From: Streptomyces sp. Act143
GTDB taxonomy: Bacteria > Actinomycetota > Actinomycetes > Streptomycetales > Streptomycetaceae
Reading direction: 5' to 3'
Length of the DNA: 64,000 nucleotides
Assembly (NCBI RefSeq): GCF_003143935.1
Contig: NZ_QFRX01000001.1
Span: 8,942,283-9,006,282, forward strand
Shown here piece after piece: positions 17,327 to 26,176 of this stretch. A model generated the notes under the pieces. The model saw only the letters and a program-made list of their open reading frames with translations. It had not been told where the DNA came from and ran no database searches. Position numbers and translations under genes: made by a program. Position 1 is the stretch's first letter. The number at the start of each line of letters is the position of its first letter.

Positions 17327-18661
17327 CTAAATCTTCCCCGGAACGGGATTGCCCGCGTCGCGGATCGCCTGCCGTACCGGAACCCGGGCGAGCAGGACGA
17401 ACCCGAGCGCGAAGAAGACCACCAGGGAGATGATCGCGTCCCGGTAGCTCCCGGTCAGCTGGTACGTGATCCCGAACAGCAGCGGGCCCAGCCAGCTCAT
17501 GCCCCGGTCGCTCATCTCGTACGCCGAGAAGTATTCGGCCTCCTTGCCGGGCGGCACGAGATGGGAGAACAGGGAGCGCGACAGGGCCTGGCTGCCGCCG
17601 AGGACCAGGCCGATCCCGGCGGCCAGCACGAAGAACCACACCGGCGCCCCGGCGGGCAGGAAGTACCCGGCCGCCAGGGTCGCCGTCCACGCCACCAGCG
17701 AGCCGAGGATCGTCCGCTTGGCGCCGTAGATCCGGGCCAGCCGGCCCATGCCGAGCGCGCCCGCCACCGCCAGCACCTGGACCAGCAGTACCGCCCCGAT
17801 GAGCGTCGACTGACCGAGGTCCAGCTCCTCGGAGCCGTAGACGGACGCCTGCGAGATGACGGTCTGGATGCCGTCGTTGTAGACGAGGTACGCCAGCAGG
17901 AAGGCGAGCGTCAGCGGGTGGCGGCGCATGTCGCGGACGGTGGCCGCCAGCTGCCCGAAGCCCGGGGCCGTCGCCTCCTTCGCGGGGGCCCGGCGGTCGC
18001 GCAGCCGTCGGAGCGGTACGAGGGTGAAGGCGCCCCACCACAGGCCCGCGGAGGCCAGACAGATCCGGACGGCCATGCCCTCCGACAGGCCGAAGGAGTC
18101 GTGGGCGGTGTAGAGGACCAGGTTGACGACCAGGACGAGGGAGCCCGCCATGTAGCCGAAGGCCCACCCGCGGGAGGAGACCGCGTCGCGCTCCTCGGGC
18201 GGGGCGATCTGCGGGAGGTAGGAGTTGTAGAGCATCGTCCCGACGGCCGACGCCGCGTTCGCGACGATCAGCAGGAGGCCGCCGAGGAGATAGCGGTCGC
18301 CGCCGAGGAAGAACATCGCCGTCGTCGCCGCGGCCCCGGTGTAGGCGGCCGCCGCCAGCAGGGGCTTCTTGCGGCCCGTGCGGTCGGCCGCGGCACCCAC
18401 GAGCGGCATCACCAGCACCGCCACGATCACCGACAGGGACACCGAGTACGCGAAGAAGGACCCGGCGCGCACCGGGATGCCCAGCGGGTGGACGAAGCCG
18501 TCCGCGTCGGCGGCGTCCTCCGCCACCGAGGTCAGATAGGGGCCGAGGAACACGGTGAGCACGCTCGTCGAGTAGACGGAGCACGCCCAGTCGTAGAAGT
18601 ACCAGCCGCGCTGCTCGCGCCGCCGGTCGGCGGCCTCCGCCACCAAGGTGTCCGCGCCCAT
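17327..18661 (-). CDS. MFS transporter, UMF1/Atg22-like
   Basis: 444 residues with about 12 hydrophobic segments. The opening GWYFYDWACSVYSTSVLTVFLGPYL and the loop AADRTGRKKP between TM2 and TM3 fit the UMF1 (unknown major facilitator) branch related to Atg22 vacuolar exporters, whose bacterial members lack assigned substrates. A second signature GFGYMAG-like segment SSRGWAFGYMAGSL follows TM4. The start ATG follows a Gly-Gly-rich leader with GGGGCGGG; the frame is unambiguous. Divergent from rbpA by 255 bases and followed (upstream on this strand) by the glycerophosphodiesterase gene. Confidence 0.85.
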   Translation of the reverse strand: MGADTLVAEAADRRREQRGWYFYDWACSVYSTSVLTVFLGPYLTSVAEDAADADGFVHPLGIPVRAGSFFAYSVSLSVIVAVLVMPLVGAAADRTGRKKPLLAAAAYTGAAATTAMFFLGGDRYLLGGLLLIVANAASAVGTMLYNSYLPQIAPPEERDAVSSRGWAFGYMAGSLVLVVNLVLYTAHDSFGLSEGMAVRICLASAGLWWGAFTLVPLRRLRDRRAPAKEATAPGFGQLAATVRDMRRHPLTLAFLLAYLVYNDGIQTVISQASVYGSEELDLGQSTLIGAVLLVQVLAVAGALGMGRLARIYGAKRTILGSLVAWTATLAAGYFLPAGAPVWFFVLAAGIGLVLGGSQALSRSLFSHLVPPGKEAEYFSAYEMSDRGMSWLGPLLFGITYQLTGSYRDAIISLVVFFALGFVLLARVPVRQAIRDAGNPVPGKI

Positions 18662-18715
18662 CCCGCCCCTTGTTGATCCCGCGCGCGGGTGGCGGTCCAG
18701 GGCGGGGAAGGTCGC

Positions 18716-19483
18716 TCAGACCCAGACGCCGCGGTCCTCCATGACCTTGCGCAACGTGTCGATGTGATCGGTCATGATGCCATCGACGCCCAGGTCCAGA
18801 AGACGGTGCATGCGATCGGGATCGTTGATGGTCCACACGTGCACCTGAAGCCCGCGCGCGTGGGCGGCGCGCACGAAGCGGTGGTCGACGACCTGGATGC
18901 CCGACTGGGCCTCCGGCACCTGGGCGGCGACCGCGGATCGGCGCAGCGCGGCCGGTACGCCCCAGGAGCGCAGCCGCAGGTTGAGGACGCCCCGTGTGCC
19001 GTACGAGGTGGCCAGGCGCGGGCCGGCCAGCCGCTGGGCGCGCACGACCCGGGCCTCGGAGAACGAGCCGACGCAGATCCGGTCCCAGGTGTCGGTCCGC
19101 TCGACCAGGTCGAGGAAGGGGTGCAGCGCCGACTCCGCCTTCAGGTCCACGTTCCAGCGCGCGTCCGGGAAGGTCTCCAGGAGCTCCTCGAACAGCGGCA
19201 CCGGCTCCCTGCCCGCCACGCGCGCGTGGCTCACGTCCGCCCAGGGCTGGTCGGCGATCCGGCCCTGGCCGTCCGTGACCCGGTCCAGGGTCGCGTCGTG
19301 GAAGGCGACGAGCTTGCCGTCGGCGGTGGCGTGGACGTCGGTCTCCAGATACCGGTAGCCCGTCTCCACCGCCCGCCGGAACTGCGGCAGCGTGTTCTCC
19401 AGACCGTCCGCCGCTCCGCCCCGGTGGGCGAAGGGGATCGGGCCGGGATGGTCGAGGTAGGGGTGGCGTATCCGGGTGCTCAC
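18716..19483 (-). CDS. Glycerophosphodiester phosphodiesterase
   Basis: 255 residues from the GTG at 19483, which overlaps the YczE gene stop in a GTGA. GDPD TIM barrel: FAHRGGAADGLENT (the HR and EN catalytic pair), then ETDVHATADGKLVAFHD (metal-binding E/D and catalytic His), and the terminal WTINDPDRMHRLLDLGVDGIMTD. No signal peptide, so it is cytoplasmic. It hydrolyses glycerophosphodiesters to glycerol-3-phosphate and alcohol. Coupled to the upstream membrane protein gene; a link to lipid recycling is plausible. Confidence 0.92.
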   Translation of the reverse strand: MSTRIRHPYLDHPGPIPFAHRGGAADGLENTLPQFRRAVETGYRYLETDVHATADGKLVAFHDATLDRVTDGQGRIADQPWADVSHARVAGREPVPLFEELLETFPDARWNVDLKAESALHPFLDLVERTDTWDRICVGSFSEARVVRAQRLAGPRLATSYGTRGVLNLRLRSWGVPAALRRSAVAAQVPEAQSGIQVVDHRFVRAAHARGLQVHVWTINDPDRMHRLLDLGVDGIMTDHIDTLRKVMEDRGVWV

Positions 19484-20133
19484 CGACGCAGTATCGCCCG
19501 CCGGGGTTGCCCGGCGGCAACGACCGTGCTGCCGTCCGATGCCGAAGGGGCGTCGAACACCCGCAGGAAGAGCTGGGCCAGCGGGCCGATGGACAGCGCG
19601 TAGAGCACGGTCCCGACGCCGATCGTGCCGCCGAGCAGGAAGCCGGTCACGACGACGGTGATCTCGACGGCCGTGCGCATGAGGCGGATCGAGCGGCCCG
19701 TGCGCCGGTGGAGACCGGTCATCAGGCCGTCCCTGGGACCGGGGCCGAAGCGGGCGGCGATGTACAGGCCCGTGGCCGCGCCGTTGAGCACGATGCCGAG
19801 CGCGAGGAGAGGGACGCGCACGGCCAGGGTGTGCGCCGCGGGCACCACGGCGAGCGTGCCGTCCATCGCGAGGCCGACCACGAAGACATTGGAGACGGTG
19901 CCGAGGCCGGGGCGCTGGCGCAGCGGGATCCACAGGAGCAGCACGGCTGCGCCCACGATGATCGACACGACACCGATCGTCAGGCCGGTCAGCTCGGCGA
20001 GGCCCTGGTGCAGCACGTTCCACGGCTCCAGGCCGAGGCCCGCCTGGACGAGCAGCCCGGAACTCGCCCCGTACAGCGCGAGACCGACATAGAGCTGGAT
20101 CAGCCGTCGCCCGAGACGGCGATTCGTGGTCAA
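19480..20133 (-). CDS. YczE/YyaS-family membrane protein
   Basis: 217 residues with five to six hydrophobic segments: LIQLYVGLALYGASSGLLVQAGL, IGVVSIIVGAAVLLLWIPL, VSNVFVVGLAMDGTLAVV, VPLLALGIVLNGAATGLYIAARFGPGPRDGLMTGL and the later VEITVVVTGFLLGGTIGVGTVLYAL. GLEPWNVLHQG and FGPGPRDGLMTGLHRRTG are the YczE signatures. In many Gram-positives a YczE gene is divergent from a MocR regulator, exactly as here across 99 bases. Function unknown, likely transport of the regulator ligand. The end overlaps the glycerophosphodiesterase start by 4 bases. Confidence 0.88.
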   Translation of the reverse strand: MTTNRRLGRRLIQLYVGLALYGASSGLLVQAGLGLEPWNVLHQGLAELTGLTIGVVSIIVGAAVLLLWIPLRQRPGLGTVSNVFVVGLAMDGTLAVVPAAHTLAVRVPLLALGIVLNGAATGLYIAARFGPGPRDGLMTGLHRRTGRSIRLMRTAVEITVVVTGFLLGGTIGVGTVLYALSIGPLAQLFLRVFDAPSASDGSTVVAAGQPRRAILRR

Positions 20134-20232
20134 AGGGTCCCCCCGATGGTGGTTGTGGCCTGCTTCGTGTCACTCTGTGGCTTGGGTGGAAACATCATCC
20201 ATGGCCAATTCGGGGAAGGTGGACTGATTTCC

Positions 20233-21732
20233 ATGGCGCAGTGGACCTCGGCGGTGGGGCCGGCGCAGCTCGCCCGGCTGCTCAACTCCCAGCAGGACCG
20301 TCCGGCCGGCCCGGGGACGCGCCGCCCGCCCGCCTATCGCGCGCTCGCCGACGGCATCCGGCTGCTGGTCCTGGAAGGCCGTGTCCCGGTGGCCGCCCGG
20401 CTGCCCGCCGAACGCGAACTGGCGCTGTCCCTGTCCGTCAGTCGTACGACGGTGGCGGCGGCCTACGAGGCGCTGCGCACCGAGGGATTCCTGGAGTCGC
20501 GGCGCGGCGCGGGGAGCTGGACGGCGGTTCCGGCCGGGAACCCGCTCCCCGCGCGCGGCCTCGAACCGCTGCCGCCCGAGGCCCTGGGCTCGATGATCGA
20601 CCTCGGCTGCGCGGCCCTGCCCGCCCCCGAGCCGTGGCTGACCCGCGCGGTGCAGGGCGCCCTGGAGGAGCTGCCGCCGTACGCCCACACGCACGGCGAC
20701 TATCCCGCCGGGCTGCCCGCGCTGCGCTCGATGATCGCCGAGCGGTACACCGTGCGGGGCATCCCGACCATGCCCGAGCAGATCATGGTGACGACCGGCG
20801 CGATGGGCGCCATCGACGCCATCTGCCACCTCTTCGGGGGGCGGGGCGAACGCATCGCCGTCGAGTCGCCGTCGTACGCCAACATCCTGCAGCTGATGCG
20901 CGAGGCGGGGGCGCGGCTGGTGCCGGTCGCGATGGCCGACGGGCTGAGCGGCTGGGACATGGACCGGTGGCGGCAGGTGCTGCGGGACGCGGCGCCCCGG
21001 ATCGCCTACGTCGTCGCCGACTTCCACAACCCCACCGGCGCGCTCGCCGCCGACGACCAGCGGCGGCAGCTGGTGGAGGCGGCGCGGTCGGCGGGCACCG
21101 TCCTGGTGGCCGACGAGACGATGTCGGAGCTGTGGCTGGACGAGGACGTGGAGATGCCGCGGCCCGTCTGCGGATTCGACCCCGCCGGGTCCACGGTGAT
21201 CACCGTCGGCTCGGCCAGCAAGGCGTTCTGGGCGGGGATGCGGATCGGGTGGGTACGGGCGGCGCCGGACGTCATCCGCAGTCTCGTCGCCGCACGGGCC
21301 TACGCCGATCTGGGGACCCCTGTGCTGGAGCAGCTGGCCGTGAACTGGCTGTTCAGCACGGGAGGGTGGGAGCAGGCCGTGGACATGCGGCGGGTGCAGG
21401 GGCGGGAGAACCGGGACGCCCTGGTGGCGGCGGTGCGTCGGGAGCTGCCGACATGGGAGTTCGAGGTGCCGCGGGGTGGGCTGACGCTGTGGGTGAAGGC
21501 GGGCGGCTTGTCCGGCTCGCGGCTGGCCGAGGCGGGGGAGCGGGTCGGGGTACGGGTCCCGTCCGGGCCGCGCTTCGGCGTCGACGGGGCCTTCGAGGGG
21601 TATGTGCGGCTGCCGTTCACCGTGGGGGGTGCGGTGGCGGACGAGGCCGCGGCGAGGCTGGCGGCGGCGGCGCGGATTGTGGAAAGCGGCGGGACAGGGG
21701 GAGGAGAAGCGCCGCGTACGTTTGTCGCGTAA
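20233..21732 (+). CDS. MocR-type GntR/aminotransferase fusion regulator
   Basis: 499 residues from the ATG at 20233. N-terminal GntR winged helix (about 35-105): YRALADGIRLLVLEGRVPVAARLPAERELALSLSVSRTTVAAAYEAL. In outline that is helix 1, recognition helix SRTTVAAAYEAL, wing GFLESRRGAGSW. The C-terminal domain is a fold-type I aminotransferase with the nucleotide loop MVTTGAMGAIDA, VADFHNPTGA and the PLP lysine in GSASKAFWAGMRIGW. MocR regulators sense PLP or a PLP-linked amino compound. It is divergent from the YczE membrane gene, a classic MocR/YczE pair, which it probably regulates through the 99-base gap. Confidence 0.93.
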   Translation: MAQWTSAVGPAQLARLLNSQQDRPAGPGTRRPPAYRALADGIRLLVLEGRVPVAARLPAERELALSLSVSRTTVAAAYEALRTEGFLESRRGAGSWTAVPAGNPLPARGLEPLPPEALGSMIDLGCAALPAPEPWLTRAVQGALEELPPYAHTHGDYPAGLPALRSMIAERYTVRGIPTMPEQIMVTTGAMGAIDAICHLFGGRGERIAVESPSYANILQLMREAGARLVPVAMADGLSGWDMDRWRQVLRDAAPRIAYVVADFHNPTGALAADDQRRQLVEAARSAGTVLVADETMSELWLDEDVEMPRPVCGFDPAGSTVITVGSASKAFWAGMRIGWVRAAPDVIRSLVAARAYADLGTPVLEQLAVNWLFSTGGWEQAVDMRRVQGRENRDALVAAVRRELPTWEFEVPRGGLTLWVKAGGLSGSRLAEAGERVGVRVPSGPRFGVDGAFEGYVRLPFTVGGAVADEAAARLAAAARIVESGGTGGGEAPRTFVA

Positions 21733-21814
21733 CGGCGCCGGTAGCTCCCTGGGGGCGCGGGGAACTGCGCGACCGGCCACCACTGGCCCGCAGCCGCACG
21801 ACCGCCCGCGCCAC

Positions 21815-23383
21815 CTACGGCGCCTCTGCGACCACAACCTCCGCTTCCGTCGGAATCTGCTCTGCTTCCACGGGAGTGGTCCGCGGCGGCAGCAGCGCCA
21901 GCACCGCCTGCCGGTCCGCGTCGCTCGTCGCGTCGTCGTACGGATCCGGCGTCGACGGCACCTGAAGGCGATGGACCGGACCCGCGCCCAGGCGGGCGTA
22001 CCCGCGGCCCGGCGGGACGTCCGCGACCGGAGTGGTGTGCGGCGGAGTGCCCAGGACCGCCTCCAATTGACCCGGCGTCGCCGGGCCGAGGACGACACGC
22101 GCGCGCGTGTGCTGCCGTACCGCGTCGCTCAGCGCGTCCGCGCTGTCGAACTGATCGGTCACGACCACCGTGACGTTCGCCGCACGGCCGTGCCGCAGCG
22201 GGACCTGGAGGAGGGACTGCGGGTCGCGGTGGCCGTCGGCCGCGGCCAGGTGGGTGAAGGCGCTCGGGCGGTCCAGGAGGATCCACAGGGGGCGCCGGGT
22301 GTCGTCCGGCGGCGGGTGGCCCGCCTGGCGGGCCCGGTTCATGGCGATCAGGCGCCGCTCCGTCTCGGTGGCGGCCCATTCGAGGCTCGCCAGGGCGCCG
22401 GTGAGCCCGCACTCGACGGCCAGGACGCCGTCCCGGCCGGTGAGACAGGCGTACTCGCCGGTGCCGCCGCCGTCGACGATGACGACGTCGCCTTGGGGGA
22501 GCGCCTGGAGGGCGATGGAGCGCAGCAGCGTCGAGGTGCCGCTGCCCGGCTGGCCCATGACCAGCAGGTGGGGTTCGGTGGAGCGGACGCCGGTGCGCCA
22601 GACGACGGGGGGTACGTCGCGCTGTTCCGCCCCGTGGGTGAGGGGCAGGGTGCGCTGGACCTCGGTGGGGTCGGTGAAGCCGAGGACCGTTTCGCCCGGA
22701 GCCGTGACGAATCGCTGGGCGGCGATGTCGGTGGGCAGCGGGGGCAGGACGGTGACGGAGAGCTGGTTGCCCTCCTCGTCCCAGGCGAAGCGGTATTCAC
22801 GGCCGCGGCCCGACTTGGCGTGCAGCAACTGCTCGATCCGCGCGCGTGAGTCGGCCTCGCCGTCCGTGAAGTAGGCGGGGTAGCGGATCACGAGCTGGGT
22901 GACGCGGCTCGTCTCGTCGAACTCGTACTGCGGGAAGGCCTTCTCCCATTCCCCGCCGTGGGCGTAGAGCGGAGCCGGGTCCTCGGCGGTGGAGAAGTAC
23001 GGCACCAGCGCCTCGTAGAGGGACTTCAGCCGCTGGGTCTGCGACTCGTCCGGGCCTTCCGGCGCGGGCGGGGTGCGGTCCCTGCCCTGCCATGCTGCCG
23101 CCGCCATCAGGATGATGACGGCGAGCAGCGGACCGTACGGCACGAGGGCCACGACCAGGACCACCGACGCCACCAGGAAAAGCAGCGGCCCGCGCTTGTC
23201 CTTGGGGGTGTCGGCCCACTTGCGCCGCCCGGCCGAGGCCAGCCGGCGCAGTCCGCGGGTGATCGTGATCAGCGGGTGGAGGACGTCGGTGGCGCTGTCG
23301 GCCGCCGTCCGGGCCAGCTCCCGGCTCCGGGCGATCTGCGCGCTGCCTGTGCTCAGGATGCGGGGGAGGGGGCGCCGGGCCAC
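21815..23383 (-). CDS. sffA: SffA-like FtsK/SpoIIIE-family protein
   Basis: 522 residues. Two N-terminal membrane segments (about 63-93, LLFLVASVVLVVALVPYGPL and AVIILMAAAAW) precede a cytoplasmic part with a FtsK/SpoIIIE-type motor domain (about 260-440). The nucleotide loop is GQPGSGTST: the usual Walker A lysine is Thr283. Walker B is VVIVDGGG, so the acid catalyst is also changed. From memory, S. coelicolor SffA (SCO1415) is a sporulation FtsK-like protein placed at septa by the small membrane protein SmeA; smeA lies 64 bases upstream here. Role: chromosome segregation into spores, probably through DNA binding rather than active pumping if the ATP site is dead. Confidence 0.88.
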   Translation of the reverse strand: MARRPLPRILSTGSAQIARSRELARTAADSATDVLHPLITITRGLRRLASAGRRKWADTPKDKRGPLLFLVASVVLVVALVPYGPLLAVIILMAAAAWQGRDRTPPAPEGPDESQTQRLKSLYEALVPYFSTAEDPAPLYAHGGEWEKAFPQYEFDETSRVTQLVIRYPAYFTDGEADSRARIEQLLHAKSGRGREYRFAWDEEGNQLSVTVLPPLPTDIAAQRFVTAPGETVLGFTDPTEVQRTLPLTHGAEQRDVPPVVWRTGVRSTEPHLLVMGQPGSGTSTLLRSIALQALPQGDVVIVDGGGTGEYACLTGRDGVLAVECGLTGALASLEWAATETERRLIAMNRARQAGHPPPDDTRRPLWILLDRPSAFTHLAAADGHRDPQSLLQVPLRHGRAANVTVVVTDQFDSADALSDAVRQHTRARVVLGPATPGQLEAVLGTPPHTTPVADVPPGRGYARLGAGPVHRLQVPSTPDPYDDATSDADRQAVLALLPPRTTPVEAEQIPTEAEVVVAEAP

Positions 23384-23447
23384 TGCAGTCTCCTGAAAGT
23401 GCGTACGGAAGGGAGGGACGCCTGGGGATGGGGCGTCGGGTGGAGCG

Positions 23448-23642
23448 TCAGAACTTGATGCCGCCGAGCAGGCTCGCCAGGCTCTCTCCGCCGGCTCTGA
23501 TGCTCGGAGCGATGGCGGTGCTCGCGAGGTAGAAGCCGAAGAGGGCGGCGACGAAGGCGTGCGACGCCTTGAGTCCGTCCTTGCGGAAGAAGAGGAAGAC
23601 GATGATGCCGAGCAGGACCACGCCTGAGATGGACAGGATCAT
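23448..23642 (-). CDS. smeA: SmeA-like small membrane protein of sporulation
   Basis: 64 residues: two hydrophobic helices (LSISGVVLLGIIVFLFF and FVAALFGFYLASTAIA) joined by a short basic loop FRKDGLKASH. From memory S. coelicolor SmeA (SCO1416) is a 63-residue sporulation membrane protein that recruits SffA to septa, and the gene here lies directly upstream of the sffA-like gene in the same direction (64-base gap). The ATG follows CAGGAGACC. The good ribosome site, size and partner make the assignment firm. Confidence 0.88.
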   Translation of the reverse strand: MILSISGVVLLGIIVFLFFRKDGLKASHAFVAALFGFYLASTAIAPSIRAGGESLASLLGGIKF

Positions 23643-23902
23643 TTGAGGTCTCCTGGTTCGGGGGGACAGTCACCATGAGTACTTCCAGGCTCACAGGATG
23701 TATCCATACGATAAAAGGTGCAACTGGGTGAATTTCTGGATGTTTCACCCGTCTGACGGGGGTGGCTTGGGCCGGATGAGCAGGGGACTTGCGTCCGACC
23801 GGGTCAGTGGTGATCTTTACCTCCGGCACATCGGGTCATGTGCCGCGCGAGCCAGTACCCTGGCGATTCACCTGAACGGTTGTATGAGAGGCGGTCCAAC
23901 CG

Positions 23903-24295
23903 ATGACTGAAGCCCCCGACCCCGAGGTCGTGGAGCTGGCGACCAAGATCTTCGATCTGGCCCGCAGGGGGCAGACCGAGGCGCTGGTGTCGTACGTCGA
24001 CGCGGGTGTTCCGGCCAACCTCACCAACGACCGCGGTGACTCCCTCGTGATGCTCGCCGCCTATCACGGCCATGCCGACGCGGTGCGCGCGCTGCTCGCG
24101 CGCGGGGCCGCGGCCGACGAGGTCAACGACCGAGGCCAGACCCCGCTCGCCGGGGCGGTCTTCAAGGGGGAGACGGAAGTGATCAAGGCACTTCTGGAGG
24201 GTGGTGCCGATCCGGCCGCGGGGACCCCGTCGGCCGTCGACACCGCTCGGATGTTCGGCAAGGCCGAACTCCTCGAATTGTTCGGCGCACACTGA
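23903..24295 (+). CDS. Ankyrin-repeat protein
   Basis: 130 residues. Three ankyrin-type repeats are visible: TEALVSYVDAGVPANLTNDRGDSLVMLAAYHGH, ADAVRALLARGAAADEVNDRGQTPLAGAVFKGE and TEVIKALLEGGADPAAGTPSAVDTARMFGK, given as three blocks near residues 25-57, 58-90 and 91-125. Such short ankyrin proteins bind partner proteins; partner unknown. The gene is divergent from smeA across 260 bases, in a region that holds the smeA promoter. Confidence 0.85.
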   Translation: MTEAPDPEVVELATKIFDLARRGQTEALVSYVDAGVPANLTNDRGDSLVMLAAYHGHADAVRALLARGAAADEVNDRGQTPLAGAVFKGETEVIKALLEGGADPAAGTPSAVDTARMFGKAELLELFGAH

Positions 24296-24596
24296 TCCGA
24301 ACGTTCTGACCAGCGAAAACACGGAAAACGGGGGAGGCGGTACAGGGCCGCCGAAATTTCGGTCGCGGCAGATGGAAGTGCCGAGTCATCATGACGTCGT
24401 GATTCACGGACGCGATGGCTGGGCAGGTGTTGCCGCACCGCGCGGGCCGTGATGCGGTCCGCATGGGCCACCGACGAGAGGCAGAGGAAAATGGTCTACA
24501 GCAAGCAGGAAACGGCGGGCGCCCCGACGTGTTGTCACGCGGCCAGGTGAAGCAAGAACCCCGGTTGCGTCGACGCTTGATGTGAGGCTGTTTCCC
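24296..24596. other. Intergenic region with no recognised element
   Basis: About 300 bases between the ankyrin and HEAT-repeat genes. GC is lower in the first 60 bases (GCGAAAACACGGAAAACGGG region). No gene, clear terminator or promoter pair was recognised. Confidence 0.5.
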
Positions 24597-26018
24597 ATGT
24601 TCGAACCGGTCATAGCGCCCAGCGGTACGTTGCTCGGCCTGCTCCAGCGGGGTCGCGGCGACGGCACACTGCACGCGCTCACCGCCCCGCGCGCCGAGGC
24701 GCTCGCGGCCCTGAACCACTGTGTGCTGCGGGATCCCCGCCACGACTGGCAGGTGGAGAACCGCTCCCTCTACTACGCCCGGCTCTACCTCGACCTCAAC
24801 GGCGAGCTGGACCGCATCGAGGCCCACCTCTTCGACGTCGAGGACCACCTCGACGAGGAGGAGTCCCGGACCGGCCTGGCCCTTGCCGTCCTCGGGCACC
24901 TCGCCTCCTACGGCAGGCGGGACGCGCTCGAACTGCTGCGCAGGTACGCCGCCACGGGCTCCAACTGGGCCTGGGCCCTGGACGAGCTGGCCCTGCGGGA
25001 CGACGACGCCGGGCTGCGCGCCCTCGCCGCCCCCGTACTGGCCCGTTTCGCCACCGACGCCGAGGGCGAGGCCGAGCTGGCCGCCACCGTGCGCGACGCC
25101 TTCGAACCCCGGCCCTGGCGGCTGTGGGCCGAGGATCCGCGCGAATCGATCGCCACGCGCGTGCGTGCCGCTCAGGAGGCGGGCTGTTTCGACCGCTGGC
25201 AGCGGCAGATGCGACCTACCGGGCCCCGTCCGGGGTGGAGCGTGCGGGCGGTCTTCGAATGGGCCGAGCAGGGCGTCGAACGCGGTGCCGCGCTCCATGT
25301 GCCCGCCGCCCGCTGCCTCATGGCGGTCGCCGGACCCGAGGACCGGGCCGAGATCGTCGCCGCGGCCAAGGACGGCACCGAGGGAGCCCGCTGCACCGCG
25401 CTGCGCTACCTCGCCGACGGCAATGATCCCGACGCCCTCGATCTGATCGAGCGGGCCGTGGTCACCGGAACGGCGCCGGTCGTCGAGGCCGCCGTCGACG
25501 CCTTCGAACGCATGCGCAGCATCGCCGCCGTGGACCGTGCCCGCGGCTGGGCCCACCGGCCCGATCCGCTGGGCGCCGCCGCCGGACGCATGCTCGCCTG
25601 CCGCGGCGGGATCGAGGACAAGGACTTGGTCCTCGCCGCCCTGCGCGAGGCCGTACGGGGCGAGGGGCCGGACGCACCGACCCTGTGGACCCTCGTGGAC
25701 GGCACCGGACGGCTCGGCATCGCCTGCGCCGCCCCCGTCCTGCGCCACATCTACCGCGAGACGGCCTCGTCCCATCTGCGCGGCCGGGCCGCCCGGGCCC
25801 TCGCCGCCACCGACCCCTCCTTCGCCACCGGATTCGCCGTCGAGTGCCTCTGGGACTGCGAGGAGACCACCCGCGAGATCGCCGCCCGGCACGCCGAGAC
25901 CGGCGATGCCCGCGTCGTCGAACAGCTCCGCCGCCTCGCCGCCGACCCGGCCGAGGAAGCCGAGGTCCAGACCGCCGTACGCAGCCGTATCGGCCCCCCG
26001 GAAGCCACCGCCATGTGA
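24597..26018 (+). CDS. HEAT/armadillo-like repeat protein
   Basis: 473 residues from the ATG at 24597 (a GTG at 24582 would add five residues). The middle and C-terminal parts are helical repeats of about 30-40 residues with conserved charged loops (RYLADGNDPDALDLIERAV, LRGRAARALAATDPSFATGFAVE and related). No enzyme motif, signal peptide or membrane segment. HEAT-type proteins act as scaffolds, for example for phycobilin-like lyases or phosphatase subunits, but nothing here points to one. No operon partner; neighbours are the ankyrin protein and the glycosyltransferase pair. Confidence 0.75.
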   Translation: MFEPVIAPSGTLLGLLQRGRGDGTLHALTAPRAEALAALNHCVLRDPRHDWQVENRSLYYARLYLDLNGELDRIEAHLFDVEDHLDEEESRTGLALAVLGHLASYGRRDALELLRRYAATGSNWAWALDELALRDDDAGLRALAAPVLARFATDAEGEAELAATVRDAFEPRPWRLWAEDPRESIATRVRAAQEAGCFDRWQRQMRPTGPRPGWSVRAVFEWAEQGVERGAALHVPAARCLMAVAGPEDRAEIVAAAKDGTEGARCTALRYLADGNDPDALDLIERAVVTGTAPVVEAAVDAFERMRSIAAVDRARGWAHRPDPLGAAAGRMLACRGGIEDKDLVLAALREAVRGEGPDAPTLWTLVDGTGRLGIACAAPVLRHIYRETASSHLRGRAARALAATDPSFATGFAVECLWDCEETTREIAARHAETGDARVVEQLRRLAADPAEEAEVQTAVRSRIGPPEATAM

Positions 26019-26176
26019 GGGCGCGCCCTCAGGGTGAACTCGGGACGACCCGCGGGTCAGGCGCGGATGGACGCGGCCTGACCTGCGCGGGTGTGCGACG
26101 GAACGCTCACGCGACGTTCCTCGTCCGGAAAGATCGACGTTGACGCGTTCACGTCCGGTGCGGCGACAACACCGGT

